Shown piece after piece: positions 53,646 to 63,372 of a stretch of DNA of 64,000 nucleotides (position 1 is the stretch's first letter; every line of letters begins with the position of its first letter). The notes under the pieces were generated by a model. It did not search any database. It was given only the letters and a program-made list of their open reading frames with translations, and was not told where the DNA came from. Both the position numbers and the translations under genes were made by a program. This stretch comes from Pisolithus tinctorius (lineage: Eukaryota > Basidiomycota > Agaricomycetes > Boletales > Pisolithaceae): contig JANFAH010000015.1 of the NCBI GenBank assembly GCA_024663395.1, positions 868,001 to 932,000 on the forward strand, written 5' to 3'.

Positions 53646-54380
53646 CTACCCTCCATAAGGTTCTCCAGCGATGTTGCTAATGGCAGAGTCATCAAAATCA
53701 AAATCATTGTCATACAAATTGTCATCCTCGCTCCCAACAAGGGTACGATCATCCACCAAGGCAGGAGTGGAGATTCTTTCTTGTAAGGGGCGGTGAGGAT
53801 GTATGGATGGGCATTGGGCCTGGGTATGTCCAGGACAAGTAGTGCAGCAAAGGGGGCATTCATACAGCCCACAATTTATGTGGATGTGGCCCAAGTGGCA
53901 GTAGACATAGCATGCCTGATGATAGTGGGGACCAGTTGGAGTAAGAGGATGATCAGCCTTGGCAAGTTCATTCAGAACAGAGTCTGGGGGTAGGTGGGCG
54001 AGAGTCTCAACCTGACTCAAAGTTAAAGCGAGTTCAGTGTCAGAGATGCTGAAGGCGACCATAGGGTCAACAACAGAGGGGGAGGACAAACCATGAGACT
54101 CACAAGGTCTCAGGTTGGGGCCAGAGAGGCAACAAGCATGAGGGCAATCTGCTCTGCAAAGAGATCCAGAAGAGTGGGAGGACGATGGCAATGATGCCAG
54201 AGGGGACAATGACATGGAGGAAACCAGATGGGAAGTTGTTGTTGAGGGTCTTCTCAACCCAGGAGGGGGAGGGGCGATCAATGTAGGGTGCTGTTGGACA
54301 TTATAGATGAGGTCTGCACCTCCTAGTATGTCAAAGAGTTGTAGGAGCAAGGGAACTTGCTCATGGGTGATTTCATTCAA
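53646..54380 (-). CDS. Extra Cys-rich ORF downstream of chromovirus integrase
   Basis: A 244-codon uninterrupted frame between the chromodomain and the 3-prime LTR. Ser/Pro-rich N-terminal half; then HYHQACYVYCHLGHIHINC (CX2CX3HX4C, knuckle-like), YECPLCCTTCPGHTQAQCPS (a second Cys/His cluster) and an acidic tail VGSEDDNLYDNDFDFDDSA. Basidiomycete chromoviruses sometimes carry a comparable third ORF of unknown role; nucleic-acid binding is an inference from the knuckles. Its freedom from stops contrasts with the neighbouring pol. Start at 54380 or an upstream exon is uncertain. Confidence 0.5.
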   Translation of the reverse strand: MNEITHEQVPLLLQLFDILGGADLIYNVQQHPTLIAPPPPGLRRPSTTTSHLVSSMSLSPLASLPSSSHSSGSLCRADCPHACCLSGPNLRPCESHGLSSPSVVDPMVAFSISDTELALTLSQVETLAHLPPDSVLNELAKADHPLTPTGPHYHQACYVYCHLGHIHINCGLYECPLCCTTCPGHTQAQCPSIHPHRPLQERISTPALVDDRTLVGSEDDNLYDNDFDFDDSAISNIAGEPYGG

Positions 54381-54699
54381 AATGGTTCTGGCAGGGGACA
54401 GAAGGGGGTTCTGTTGATTTACATATCAAGAAAGTTCTTCAAGCCAAAGGGCTTGGATAGTGGTGTGATAAACAAGGTCAAGAGGAGAGTCTTCATCAAC
54501 CTCATGATATACAGTGCTGACAATGGAAGGGTCAGTGATGAAGAGTTGGTAAGAGTTTATCATTTGGTTGCTAGTGGGTTGACACTGATGACAAGCAAAT
54601 GGGGTGTGATGACAAGAGACTTTGCAAGGGTAGGTGTAACAGTGAGGAGGCATGCTGAGTGATATAGCTTTGATAGTGCAAGAAGAGCATTGGATGGAT

Positions 54700-57600
54700 T
54701 GTTTCTGAGGGGGAAAGTCTTTGGGGAAGCATTTCTTATATGCAGAGAGCATATCATCTGCATGTTCAAGGTGTGATTCTTTTTGCCATGAGTTTTCGGA
54801 AGAAGGGTAGCCTTTCCATTTTATTAAAAAGGCATGTCCTCAGCCAGACCTTTTATGGCTGACTATCACCTCAATCTCATATTCCTCTTCCTTGTTGACA
54901 AGGTCAGGTGGTGGAGCTGGGAAGTTCGGCCCATGAACATCGTTTTCATGATAGGGCAATAAGAGAGAAGCATGGAAGACATTGTGAATCTTCCATCATG
55001 CAGGGATCGTGAGGCAATATGTGATTGGAGATAGGATGTCAGAGATGGTAAAGGGTCCTTCTTGTTTTGGGGTGAACTTTCTATTTTCGTAGGAACATTT
55101 TAAGTTCCATGCTTCCAGCCAGACCTTGTCACCTTTTTGGAATGGGGTGAAGGGTCATGACAAGCGGTCTTTCATTGTTTTTCTGGCTATATCATGTGCT
55201 GCAAGGGCTTCTTCTCTAGCTTTATGGAGTTCTTCAAGTCTAGACTTGGCAGCAGGAAGGTGGGTTTCCGCAATCAGGGACAGAAGGGGTTTTGGTTCAA
55301 ATCCATACATGAGGTAGAATGGAGATTGATGGGTGACAGAATGTGGGCAGTGATTGTGCATGAACTCTGCCATAGGGAGATTGTCCACCCATGAAGCAGG
55401 GTCATTCTGGCAGAAGATGTGAAGGTATCTTTCAACCTCCTGGTTTATGTGTTCAGTTTCTCTGTCAGTTTGAGGGTGATACACTGTTGACAAGGTGAGG
55501 GAGTATCCCAAAAGGGAAGCGAGTTCTTTAGCAAATGTTGAGGCAACCTGAGGGCCTCTATCAGATATGATTTTGTCATACAACCTGAAATGGGAGTAGA
55601 CCTTCTTGAAAAAGAGTGCTGCAATATCAGCAGCAGAGGCAGTTTTCTTTGCAGGTGTTAAAATTACCCCCTTCATAAGCCCATGGTCTACCATGACCAA
55701 AAGGGAATCACAACCCTTAGAAAGGGGCAGATCAGTTACCAGATTGCAAGAGATCTGTTGAAAGGGGCAGGTTGAGGTTGAAGGGATGGGTGTAAGGGGT
55801 GGTGTCATCAGGTGGGTATTAACCTTGTTCTGCTGGCATGTAGCACAGCCTTCAATGTATTTTTGGATGAAGGATGCAAGTCCTGGCCACCAAAACTCAA
55901 ATGAAACAAGTTGTTGAGTCTTTGAGACACTGGGGTGTCCTGTGGAGGGATGATCATGGTGGTTGGACACAATGGTTCATTGGAGGATAGGGTCATTGGG
56001 AATATACACCTGGTCTTTATAGAGTAACACTCCATTGTCAAACTGCCAATCAGAAAGATGGGATTTGAAAGGGAGTGGCATGTCAACATTTTCAATGGCA
56101 CGAAGTGCTGTTTGGACCACAGGGTCTTTCATGGAGGAGGAGGAGACCTTCTGGGTGAGGTTCATGTTGATGAGATTTACAAACAATGTTTGTGGAAGGA
56201 GTGTAACTCCTTTATTGTCTTCATTATCATTGGGTACATGGTCAGGTCATCAAGAGAGTGCATCAGGAGCAGCAGGTCTTTACCTGGGACATGTTCTAGT
56301 TGCAGATCTAAGTCTGTGAGATCAAGGAGCCAGTGAGCTTGGTGACAATTTAAGTTCTGCGGTGCTTTAAAGTATGTCAAATTCTTGTGGTCAGTGAAGA
56401 CCTTGACTGGAAATGGAGATCCATGAAGGTAGTGTCTCCAGGATTTCAAGCCTCGGATAACTCCTAGTAACTCCCTGTCATAGATATCATAGTTTCTTTC
56501 AGCAGGATTAAATGACTGGGAGATGACAGCACAGGGTTGCCACTGGCCATTAGTGTCTTCCTGGAGGAGAATGCCTCCGGTTGCATACTTTGATGCATTG
56601 GTGGTAATTGCGAATGGTCGAGAAGTATTGGGCATCCGAAGGGTTGGTTGTGCCATAAAAATCCTTTTCAGGAGATCAAAGGCTGACTGGAATTTCTTTG
56701 ACCACTCCCAAGTAGTCATTTTCTTGGGTTGATCAGGGGTAAGGTGATGTCCAAATAGTAGGGAACAAATCTCTGATAGAAGTTAGTGAATCCTAGGAAG
56801 GATCATATGTCCTTGACCTTCTTTGGGACAGGCCATTCAGCAATGCCTTGGACTTTGACAGGGTCCATGGCGACGGTATTTTCCTTAATGATCATTCCAA
56901 GGTATTTGACCTTGGTTAGATCAAAGTGACACTTTTCTAACTTTAGTGGGAGAGACAGTTCCCTCATTCGTTTGAGGATGTGATGAGTTCTTCATTTGTG
57001 TTCTTTGGGGTTGGTGGAGAAGATGAGAAGGTCATCCATATAGACAACCAGCCATCCTTCAGCAATCATGTCTCAGAAAGAGTCATTCATGAATTGCTGG
57101 AAGGTGGCAGGAGAGTTGCATAGACTAAAGAACATAACTGTCAGTTCAAAAAGTCCTTTATGTGTGATAAATGCAGCTTTCCACTGGTCTCCTTCCTTGA
57201 TACAGACATTGTTGTAGCCTGATCTTATGTCCATCTTCATGAAGATAGATGCTCCCTTGAGTTTATCGATGAGATCTGAGATAAGTGGGAGGGGATATGT
57301 GGCCTTCACAGTGTTCTTATTCAGATATCGGTAGTCCTGGCAAGGATGGAGGGAGCCATCTTTCTTCCAAATGAAGAAGAAGGGTGCTGCTTGAGGGGAC
57401 TTCAAGGGGTGGATTTTTCCTTCTTGAAGGTTTTCTTCTATAAACTTTTCTGTGGACTCTCATTCAGAGGGAGAGAGTGGGTATGCCTTAGCCACTTTAG
57501 GGATGAAGTCCTCAACAAGGTTGATGACATGATTGTAGGGTTGTGATGGAGGTAGGACTCCATCAGAGGGTTTTTCAAAAACCGAAGCATAGTCTTTATA

Positions 57601-58335
57601 CTCTTCAGGAAGAACCACCTTCAGTTTCTTTTTGTGTTCCTCATGGGCCAACTCAGTGGCCATAGTGATCTTCCTGAGAAAACTATTCTTGGGGTTAATC
57701 TTCTTGGCTTCCTTGATGAGTTTTCTGACCAACATCACAAAGTGTGCATGGATGGTTTTGTCTTCTGGTTCTTCATAATCCATGAACCTATTGATCCCCT
57801 TCTTTTCAGTGGGGGACACAAGGTTCACAGTGGGTTCTTCAATGGCAACAAAGGAGATGTTGTACTTCAGTTCTTTGGACCTGTCAGTCTTTTCATCAAT
57901 GGAGAGAGTTCCAGTTCTCCAATCGATGATGGGGTTATTTTCTTGTAGCCAAGGGAGGCCAAGAATCACATTTTCTGAGCCACAATTGATGATGTGGAAG
58001 AAGGATTGATGAATGATTCCTTCAACCTTTAAGTACAGGGTGGCAGAAAACAAGATTTTGCCTTTTGAGTTCTGAGTTCCATCTGCACTGTTAGTGAAGA
58101 TGGGTTCAGTGAGTCATTTGGTCAGGACTCAGTGCTTTCATATGGAGCCCCAGTTGATGCATGATATCTCTGCTCCAGAGTCCACCAGAGCAGTGGTGTT
58201 GATGGCTTTCTTGGTTCCTTCTGATGCATAAAGGGAGATAGGAATCTGCATAGTACAGTTCAGGGTAGATGATACTAGTACAGGTGCAACAGAAGAAGAA
58301 CTGTCCTTAGTAGAGGGAACATCTGGCATCAACAC
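54700..58335 (-). pseudogene. Chromovirus pol (protease, RT, RNase H, integrase, chromodomain)
   Basis: Protease ALVDSGAEISCINWGS and VILGLPWLQENNP; RT with [35 protein letters not shown], and intact VYMDDLLIFS at about 57025-57055; FLGFTNFYQRFV; RNase H FAITTNASKYATGGILLQED, AERNYDIYDRELLGV; integrase with GCATCQQNK, FQQISCNLVTDLPLSKG, IISDRGPQVASTFAKEL and HPQTDRETEHINQEVERYL; chromodomain [15 protein letters not shown] then FLIKWKGYPSSENSW. Stops read TGA where Arg is expected, for instance at VKDI-R-SFLG, NDSF-R-DM, EHK-R-TH, ILQ-R-TIV and ALS-R-R-PDH. A frameshift lies near 56250. A protein of this kind would copy and integrate the element at chromatin marks read by the chromodomain. Confidence 0.9.
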
Positions 58336-58359
58336 AGAGTTCCCTTCTAAAAACCCTTT

Positions 58360-59450
58360 CCAAGTGCTCTAGCAATGTTGACTAAAGCAACTGAGGGACC
58401 AGCGACTTTCTCTTCATCATTGCTTTCTTCGACTTCTATGATCTTTCTGATCTTCTTGACCCTCTTTTGAGGTGCCTTTCCTTTGTCAGGACATTCTCAA
58501 GATAAGTGTCCCTTGTTTCCACAACTGAAACATCTTCCTTCTTTGATGTGATGGTCTCGCTCTTCCTTGGAAAGTCTAACTCCATCCATGTCCATGGCAT
58601 TCGGGTCTTTTTCTTTGGAGAGGTTGTTCTTGGGATAGAACGTCCTCTTTTCCTTCTTTCCAGAGGAGTTCATTAACCTTCCTCCATTTGGTGTCAACCT
58701 TTTGTGCCTGGGTGTACCACTCAGTGATCTTGGTGGGAGTGGTTTCCATCATATGGATATGGTTTGCGATGAAAGGTTTGAGTCCTTGTGAGAAGAACTT
58801 GATCAAAGTGATGTCTTCCATGATGGTAGAGTCAGCAGCAGCAGTTCAGAAATTGGTGATGTATTGTTCCACTGAGTCTTTTTGTTTCATGGTATGCAGC
58901 TTAGCAATAGCCATACCAGCCATGTTGGGGGAGGTAAATGAGTCCTTGAACTCTTTCTTAAAATTGGCAAAGGAGCCAAAACTCAAGGGGTTCTTTTCCA
59001 GAGACGTTCTCTGGAAGGTAGCTGCCCAGGAATGAGCAACACCTTTCTTCATGTATGACAGTGTGTAGACGACCTGCTTGGTGTCTGTGTCATAGACTTC
59101 TTCATTCACCATGAGGTAAGTCTGGACTGAGTACAGCCAGCTCATGGCATTTCTTTGGTCTCCATCAAAATCAGCTGGAGCACCAATCTGCAGTTCAGTG
59201 GCCTTGATGGCAGTAGCACCAGTCATAGCTTTTGATGATGAACCAGACATCGTGGGTGGGGTTGGTGGTCTGGGAAAGGTGACAGGGGAAGGTACTGGTG
59301 GGATGGGAGTACTGAGCATGGCAAGGGACTGGTTAAAGAGGTTCGAGAGGATACCAGAAGTGAATCCTCTATCTGGTTGTTCAGGTTCATTGGAGGAGGT
59401 GTCAGTGACAATGCTCTCCTGTTCTTTGTCAGATGATGATTCTTCTTGTG
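58360..59450 (-). pseudogene. Chromovirus gag
   Basis: Acidic/Ser-rich leader, then MLSTPIPPVPSPVTFPRPPT, MSGSSSKAMTGATAIKATEL, RNAMSWLYSVQTYLMVNEEV, SWAATFQRTSLEKNP and FKKEFKDSFTSPNMAGMAIA, the usual gag order. After a TGA (ITNF-R-TAAAD expected) comes LIKFFSQGLKPFIANHI, then [20 protein letters not shown] and the knuckle [14 protein letters not shown], whose x is a TGA where Arg fits. A frameshift near 58350 separates it from pol. Intact gag would form the particle and bind RNA. Confidence 0.85.
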
Positions 59451-59546
59451 TGGGTTACAATGGTGCCCAACATCAGTTGTTTCAGGGGTTTGTGGTGGTA
59501 CACTAAACAGTGACCATTCAGCCAAAGGCTGTTAGACTTGAGCTTT

Positions 59547-59998
59547 TGTTATGCTTGACCAAAGTCAAGATGTAGGGAGAGCTCAAACACAGTCTATTGG
59601 TTTCTACTGAGCAATGGCTGCAGTAACCTTTGTAAATGATGAAGGATTTGGTCAATGCTGGTAAGAGTGGTCTGGGTTAGGGACACTGAGGGCAAAGTTC
59701 TGAGGAATGCTGTGTATGATTGAGCAGCTCAAGTCTGGGGTTCCAGGACTTGGGCCAGCAAGCTAAATACTACAAAGAGATGGACCATGAGGCATCTGCA
59801 TGTAATGAGCTAACTATGCTATTGGTTGAACAATAGCAACACATGTCTAAAGCATGTAATGAGCTAGTAACACTAGTGGTGGAAATAGGGAGCTGTTGGA
59901 TCAGAGAGAAGATGGCTTCGAAAAGGAAAGAGTAGTCCATTGGATCAAACACAAGGTAAACATACTGTGAAAAGAGAAAACAGGGGTGAAACGTAACA
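59547..59998 (-). repeat. Chromovirus LTR (5-prime for the genes)
   Basis: 452 bp, TGTTATGCTT to CGTAACA, followed by TACTG. Differs from the other LTR mainly by transitions. Confidence 0.9.
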
Positions 59999-60049
59999 TA
60001 CTGAGCATGCATGGGTTCCAGCTGCAGCTCCTAACCTGATGAAAATGTG

Positions 60050-60117
60050 ACCAGAGCTAGCATTGAGCCAGGCCCTCTCAGTGTCAAGCAGCTGCTCTGA
60101 CCATGGAGCTACATTGC
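60050..60117 (-). other. tRNA-like sequence 2, copy B
   Basis: Counterpart of 5752-5820, with one C lost in the GGGCCC run and the same TGACCAGAGCTAGC border. Confidence 0.45.
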
Positions 60118-61091
60118 ATTGGATTCTCTATGGTGCTTGTAGGATTAGTGCAGATTAATACTTCAACACCTTAGAGGCTGCTTTGGGACATCCCTCTGGT
60201 TGCCAGAGGGGGGGGTGGGATGTCCCAATATAGCCTTAGAGGCTGTTGTGGGACATCCCACTGGTTGGCAAAGGGGAGGGTGGGATGCCCCAAAGCAGCC
60301 TCATAGGCTGCTGTGGGACATCCCAAGTCCCCTTATGAAAGTCAGTGGGATGTCCCATCCCAGCCTCAGGGGGCTATGATGGCACATCCTCCTAGGTTAC
60401 CTTTGCAGACCAGCACAATGCCCCATGACAACCTCAGAGGCTCATCTGGGACATTCTGCCCTCTGCAGATGGTGTTGCAAAGGTGACCAACACCATGTTC
60501 TATGTGGGAGACTTTGAGATATTGGCTTGTCACACAAGGGTTCAGAAACCATTTACTTCTTCCTTCATACAGTACACATTGCTTGAGGTATAGACACAAA
60601 TTGATTGAATTTATTATTGCAATTTTCATGGCAAATGTGGAGGCCCAGGTGGGTCATCCCCCTGGCAACTAGTGAGATGTCCCAATACAGCAGAATCAAC
60701 ATTGCAAAGATGTACATTAAAAGTACTATTGTATACTACTATGCATGGTGGGATGGGAGGGGATGTATAGGTTGAAGGATACTTTGTGGATTAAACCTGT
60801 CAGAGGAGCAAGGGGGCTAGGATTTCTGCAGCTATTTCAATGCTAATATAAGCTGCACTTTCAGGAGTAGGGACCCCTGCCACCCAAGGCAGTCTTGGGA
60901 CATCCCAAATAATTGCATTTAAATGGATGGCTATGTGGGAAATCCCATCTGTCCCAGGGCCTAAAAATCTGCATAGCCCTGGGACATGACCAGATGTCCC
61001 TGGGCAGACCTTGGTCTGGGAGGCTATTAGGCTGGATGGTTTGGAGAAACTATTCAGCCTAAATGCTTATGATAAATGGTTACCTGAAGTG

Positions 61092-61403
61092 CTATCATCA
61101 ATCTACTTTGCTCCAAGTCCTCCCTGAGCTCAGAGCAGCTCAGAGCATTAAATTAAGTCACCATCCATCCTTCTGTAGGCTGACAGCAGTCTACCCTATC
61201 GCATTCTATCACATTCTTGCTCCCTCTTCATCAGGAGCACCCCCAACCCTCAGCACTCATCTTTGAGTGTTGTAGCTCACAGAAACCACCCAAACAAAAG
61301 GTTCTACCATCTAGGAACTGCATAGGCACACCACCACTTGCTCTTTTTGTCTTTTGTGTTGGTTTTGGTTGGTTTTCACCACTGAACCACACTTTGACTC
61401 ACA
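61092..61403 (+). repeat. LTR X, right part
   Basis: Ends CACACTTTGACTCACA, as at 205 and 23014. Resumes directly after the end of element B, so element B inserted into LTR X. Confidence 0.65.
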
Positions 61404-61408
61404 GTGCT

Positions 61409-61835
61409 CCAACTGTTTCAAGAGCTAAATGTAATCTGTCATTCATTGCCCTGCAGTGATGGGTACAAGCTATGTCAGTGCAATGAAATTCACTCACTGA
61501 CATGGCAACTGGGTACCCCAGTGTTTTTCCTAACTTTAAATCTGCATGACCTGACAAATGTTCTTGTTGCTCACTTTGGGGGTCTGGACATATCTCTGTG
61601 GCACCAACTCAGGGCATATGAGTGGGCTGCCTTTGTTGCTTCCCATTCAGCTGCTGCAGCTAAGGCATTTGACATTCTCATCCAGGTTTTTGTAGACATT
61701 GTTATTAAATATAACAATGGCAGCAGTTTGTTTGGAAGATGTTCTGGATACTATGGTATGGTGGAGGCGCAGGGAAGAGGGACCCTTCACTGCCATATGT
61801 TGCTGTGGATTGATGGACATCCAAATCCAGAATGG
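61409..61835 (+). pseudogene. Helitron protein, Rep (HUH) region
   Basis: Continues the gene broken at 49894: SDGYKLCQCNEIHSLTWQLG, TPVFFLTLNLHDLTNVLVAH, FGGLDISLWHQL, GRCSGYYGMVEAQGRGTLHC and HMLLWIDGHPNP. The HCHMLLW stretch carries the two His of the HUH rolling-circle motif. The downstream catalytic Tyr and helicase are missing because LTR Y sequence begins at 61836. A recent duplicate of the 5-prime half is not needed to explain the order; both pieces are on plus and complementary. Confidence 0.8.
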
Positions 61836-62207
61836 TGTAGGAAAAGTCCAAGTAGCTGTATAATACGAGCTAGGTGGCTTAGATAACAACAATAAAAATG
61901 AAGGGAATGAATTGCTCATCCCAAGGGATTCTGGACTGCTGAGACTAGAAGGTGAGACCCAGCGCTTTGTAGTTGTAGTGATTTGTGACATGTGCAGTGT
62001 GGTCCAGAGTAGTACTGGTGATGTGAGTGGTGTATGTAGTTTGTGTGTGGTGGTATGCGAGATGTGCAGTGTAGACAAAGTGAAAAAGAAACTTGTGGTG
62101 ATCTTCTGAGTGCCAAAAGGTATCATTCTGTACCTAAGTACAGGGCTTTATAGTCCAGGCAAACACAGAACCTATGTAAGACAGAATACAAGTAAGGAAG
62201 GAGGCAT
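61836..62207 (-). repeat. LTR Y fragment
   Basis: Begins TGTAGGAAAAGTCCAAGTAG, the reverse complement of the end of 52621-53281, and follows it for about 370 bp until LTR X sequence begins near 62210. Confidence 0.75.
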
Positions 62208-62209
62208 GC

Positions 62210-62790
62210 TGTCACACACCAAAGGTGTTGTGGACATGGTTACAGCTGACTCTGCCTAACTCATTGACAAGTTGTGCACAATGCCCATGCCATGCAGATG
62301 AAGACTAAAGGCCTCATGTGTAGAAAGACTGCTGGACACGAGCAGCCATCCTTCACACAAGAATGAGTTGTCAGTGCTAAAGAGAAAAGAGGAAGCAAGT
62401 TAAGTATGCATTAAAGGTTTTTAGTGCCCGTGTACAGCATTCCAGTTTTTGTCGTATCTCCACCATTTCCAAAGATAACAACCCTGTTCTCACACTTGCT
62501 TAAAGTGCTCAGCCATGCAATTCTGCCTTCCAAATTTGGAGAGGATCCTTGCACCCTACATGTTTCTGCAGCACTCCATCCATCAGACACTCATTTTGCT
62601 AAGTCCATCAATCATGGCCACCTCTTCATCAATCATCTTGCTTGTCTCATTTGCCAGAGACAGTGACTATGTATATCTGCCAGGCATTCCCACCAGCTTC
62701 CATCCTGAAGCCCCCTGGTTCATCCTGTCATTAGGGCTGCTCAAAGTTAGATGTGGAAGAAACACGCAAGCAAACTCAAGTGTGGTGGAG
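62210..62790 (+). repeat. LTR X, truncated third copy
   Basis: Starts CTGTCACACACCAAAGGTGT and parallels 49895-50250 for several hundred bases (shared CTCCACCATTTC and GTGCTCAGCCATGCA). The CACACTTTGACTCACA end is not found. Confidence 0.6.
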
Positions 62791-62978
62791 TTGTGAGTTT
62801 GTGGGTGAATATTAAAGCTCCAACTTGAGATTCAAACTCTGCAGAAAAAGTGTGTGACCCGGAAACAGTAGATGTGTAGATAATGCTATTGACGCTCCGA
62901 TTTAAAATTTAAACTCCGCTGAAAGGCGTGCATGCTTATCAATAGAGATCTAGCAAGTGATAACCACCTACCAACACC

Positions 62979-63131
62979 ATGCCTACAGTTACTGAGTGCC
63001 AGGAACTCCTAGACATCCTTCAACAAGCCAGGGAACACTTTGGTCTGCTACAGTACTTAGATATACTACATGTAGCATTGCAGGAGGCTGAAGCTACTGA
63101 CTCTGATGACTCAAGTTTCTTGAGTATGTAA
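62979..63131 (+). pseudogene. Short acidic leader ORF, possibly transposase N-terminus
   Basis: 50 codons, MPTVTECQELLDILQQAREH, then LLQYLDILHVALQEAEATDS and DDSSFLSM. A helical, acidic, Ser/Asp-ending leader like this often opens Harbinger-type transposases, but nothing downstream confirms it. It may be a remnant. Confidence 0.3.
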
Positions 63132-63225
63132 ATATATTTTGTTTTTACTTTACTTTGTTCTGAGCAAGTATGACACAGACAACACCAAATTCATTCATAT
63201 TTTAGTATATACCATGGTGTACATT

Positions 63226-63334
63226 GTATATACTGGGGGGGAGGGGAAGGGAATTGTGTACTGGGGGGGGGGGGGGATGCTATTGTGTACTGGGGGGGGA
63301 GAATGCTATTGTATACAGGGGGGGGGATGCTAGC
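63226..63334 (+). repeat. G-tract minisatellite
   Basis: Four or five units of TGTACT (or TATACT/TATACA) followed by 7-14 G and ATGCTAT. The G runs are long enough to form G-quadruplexes on the plus strand. Confidence 0.85.
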
Positions 63335-63372
63335 ATACTATATGATTAAAAGGAAATGACTGTGTACTGTAT

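Larger units (their letters stand above)
52492..59998 (-). mobile_element. Ty3/Gypsy chromovirus, decayed
   Basis: Perfect TACTG duplications (52487-52491 and 59999-60003) and LTRs starting TGTTATGCT and ending GTAACA bound the element. Genes on the minus strand run gag, protease, RT, RNase H, integrase, chromodomain, then an extra Cys-rich ORF. It lies inside element B. Every identifiable gene carries stops, almost all TGA at Arg positions. Confidence 0.92.
50389..61091. mobile_element. Long-TIR DNA element, copy B (left arm missing, chromovirus nested)
   Basis: 50389-52486 aligns with 3436-5697 of copy A and 60004-61091 with the 3-prime part, including arrays, both tRNA-like units and the terminal GGTTACCTGAAGTG. 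The left inverted arm is absent; homology starts at CATAGCCCCACTGGGGAG. Several of the middle 65-bp units (5940-6380 in A) are missing. Sequence comparison shows abundant CpG to TpG/CpA differences relative to A. Confidence 0.8.

Noticed and set aside
54700..59450. TGA read as Arg or Trp through a variant genetic code
   Set aside because: The intact gag at 37270 and the NLR gene use CGN/AGR for Arg and are free of in-frame TGA; the TGA codons occur only in decayed elements and at sites where CGA is expected.
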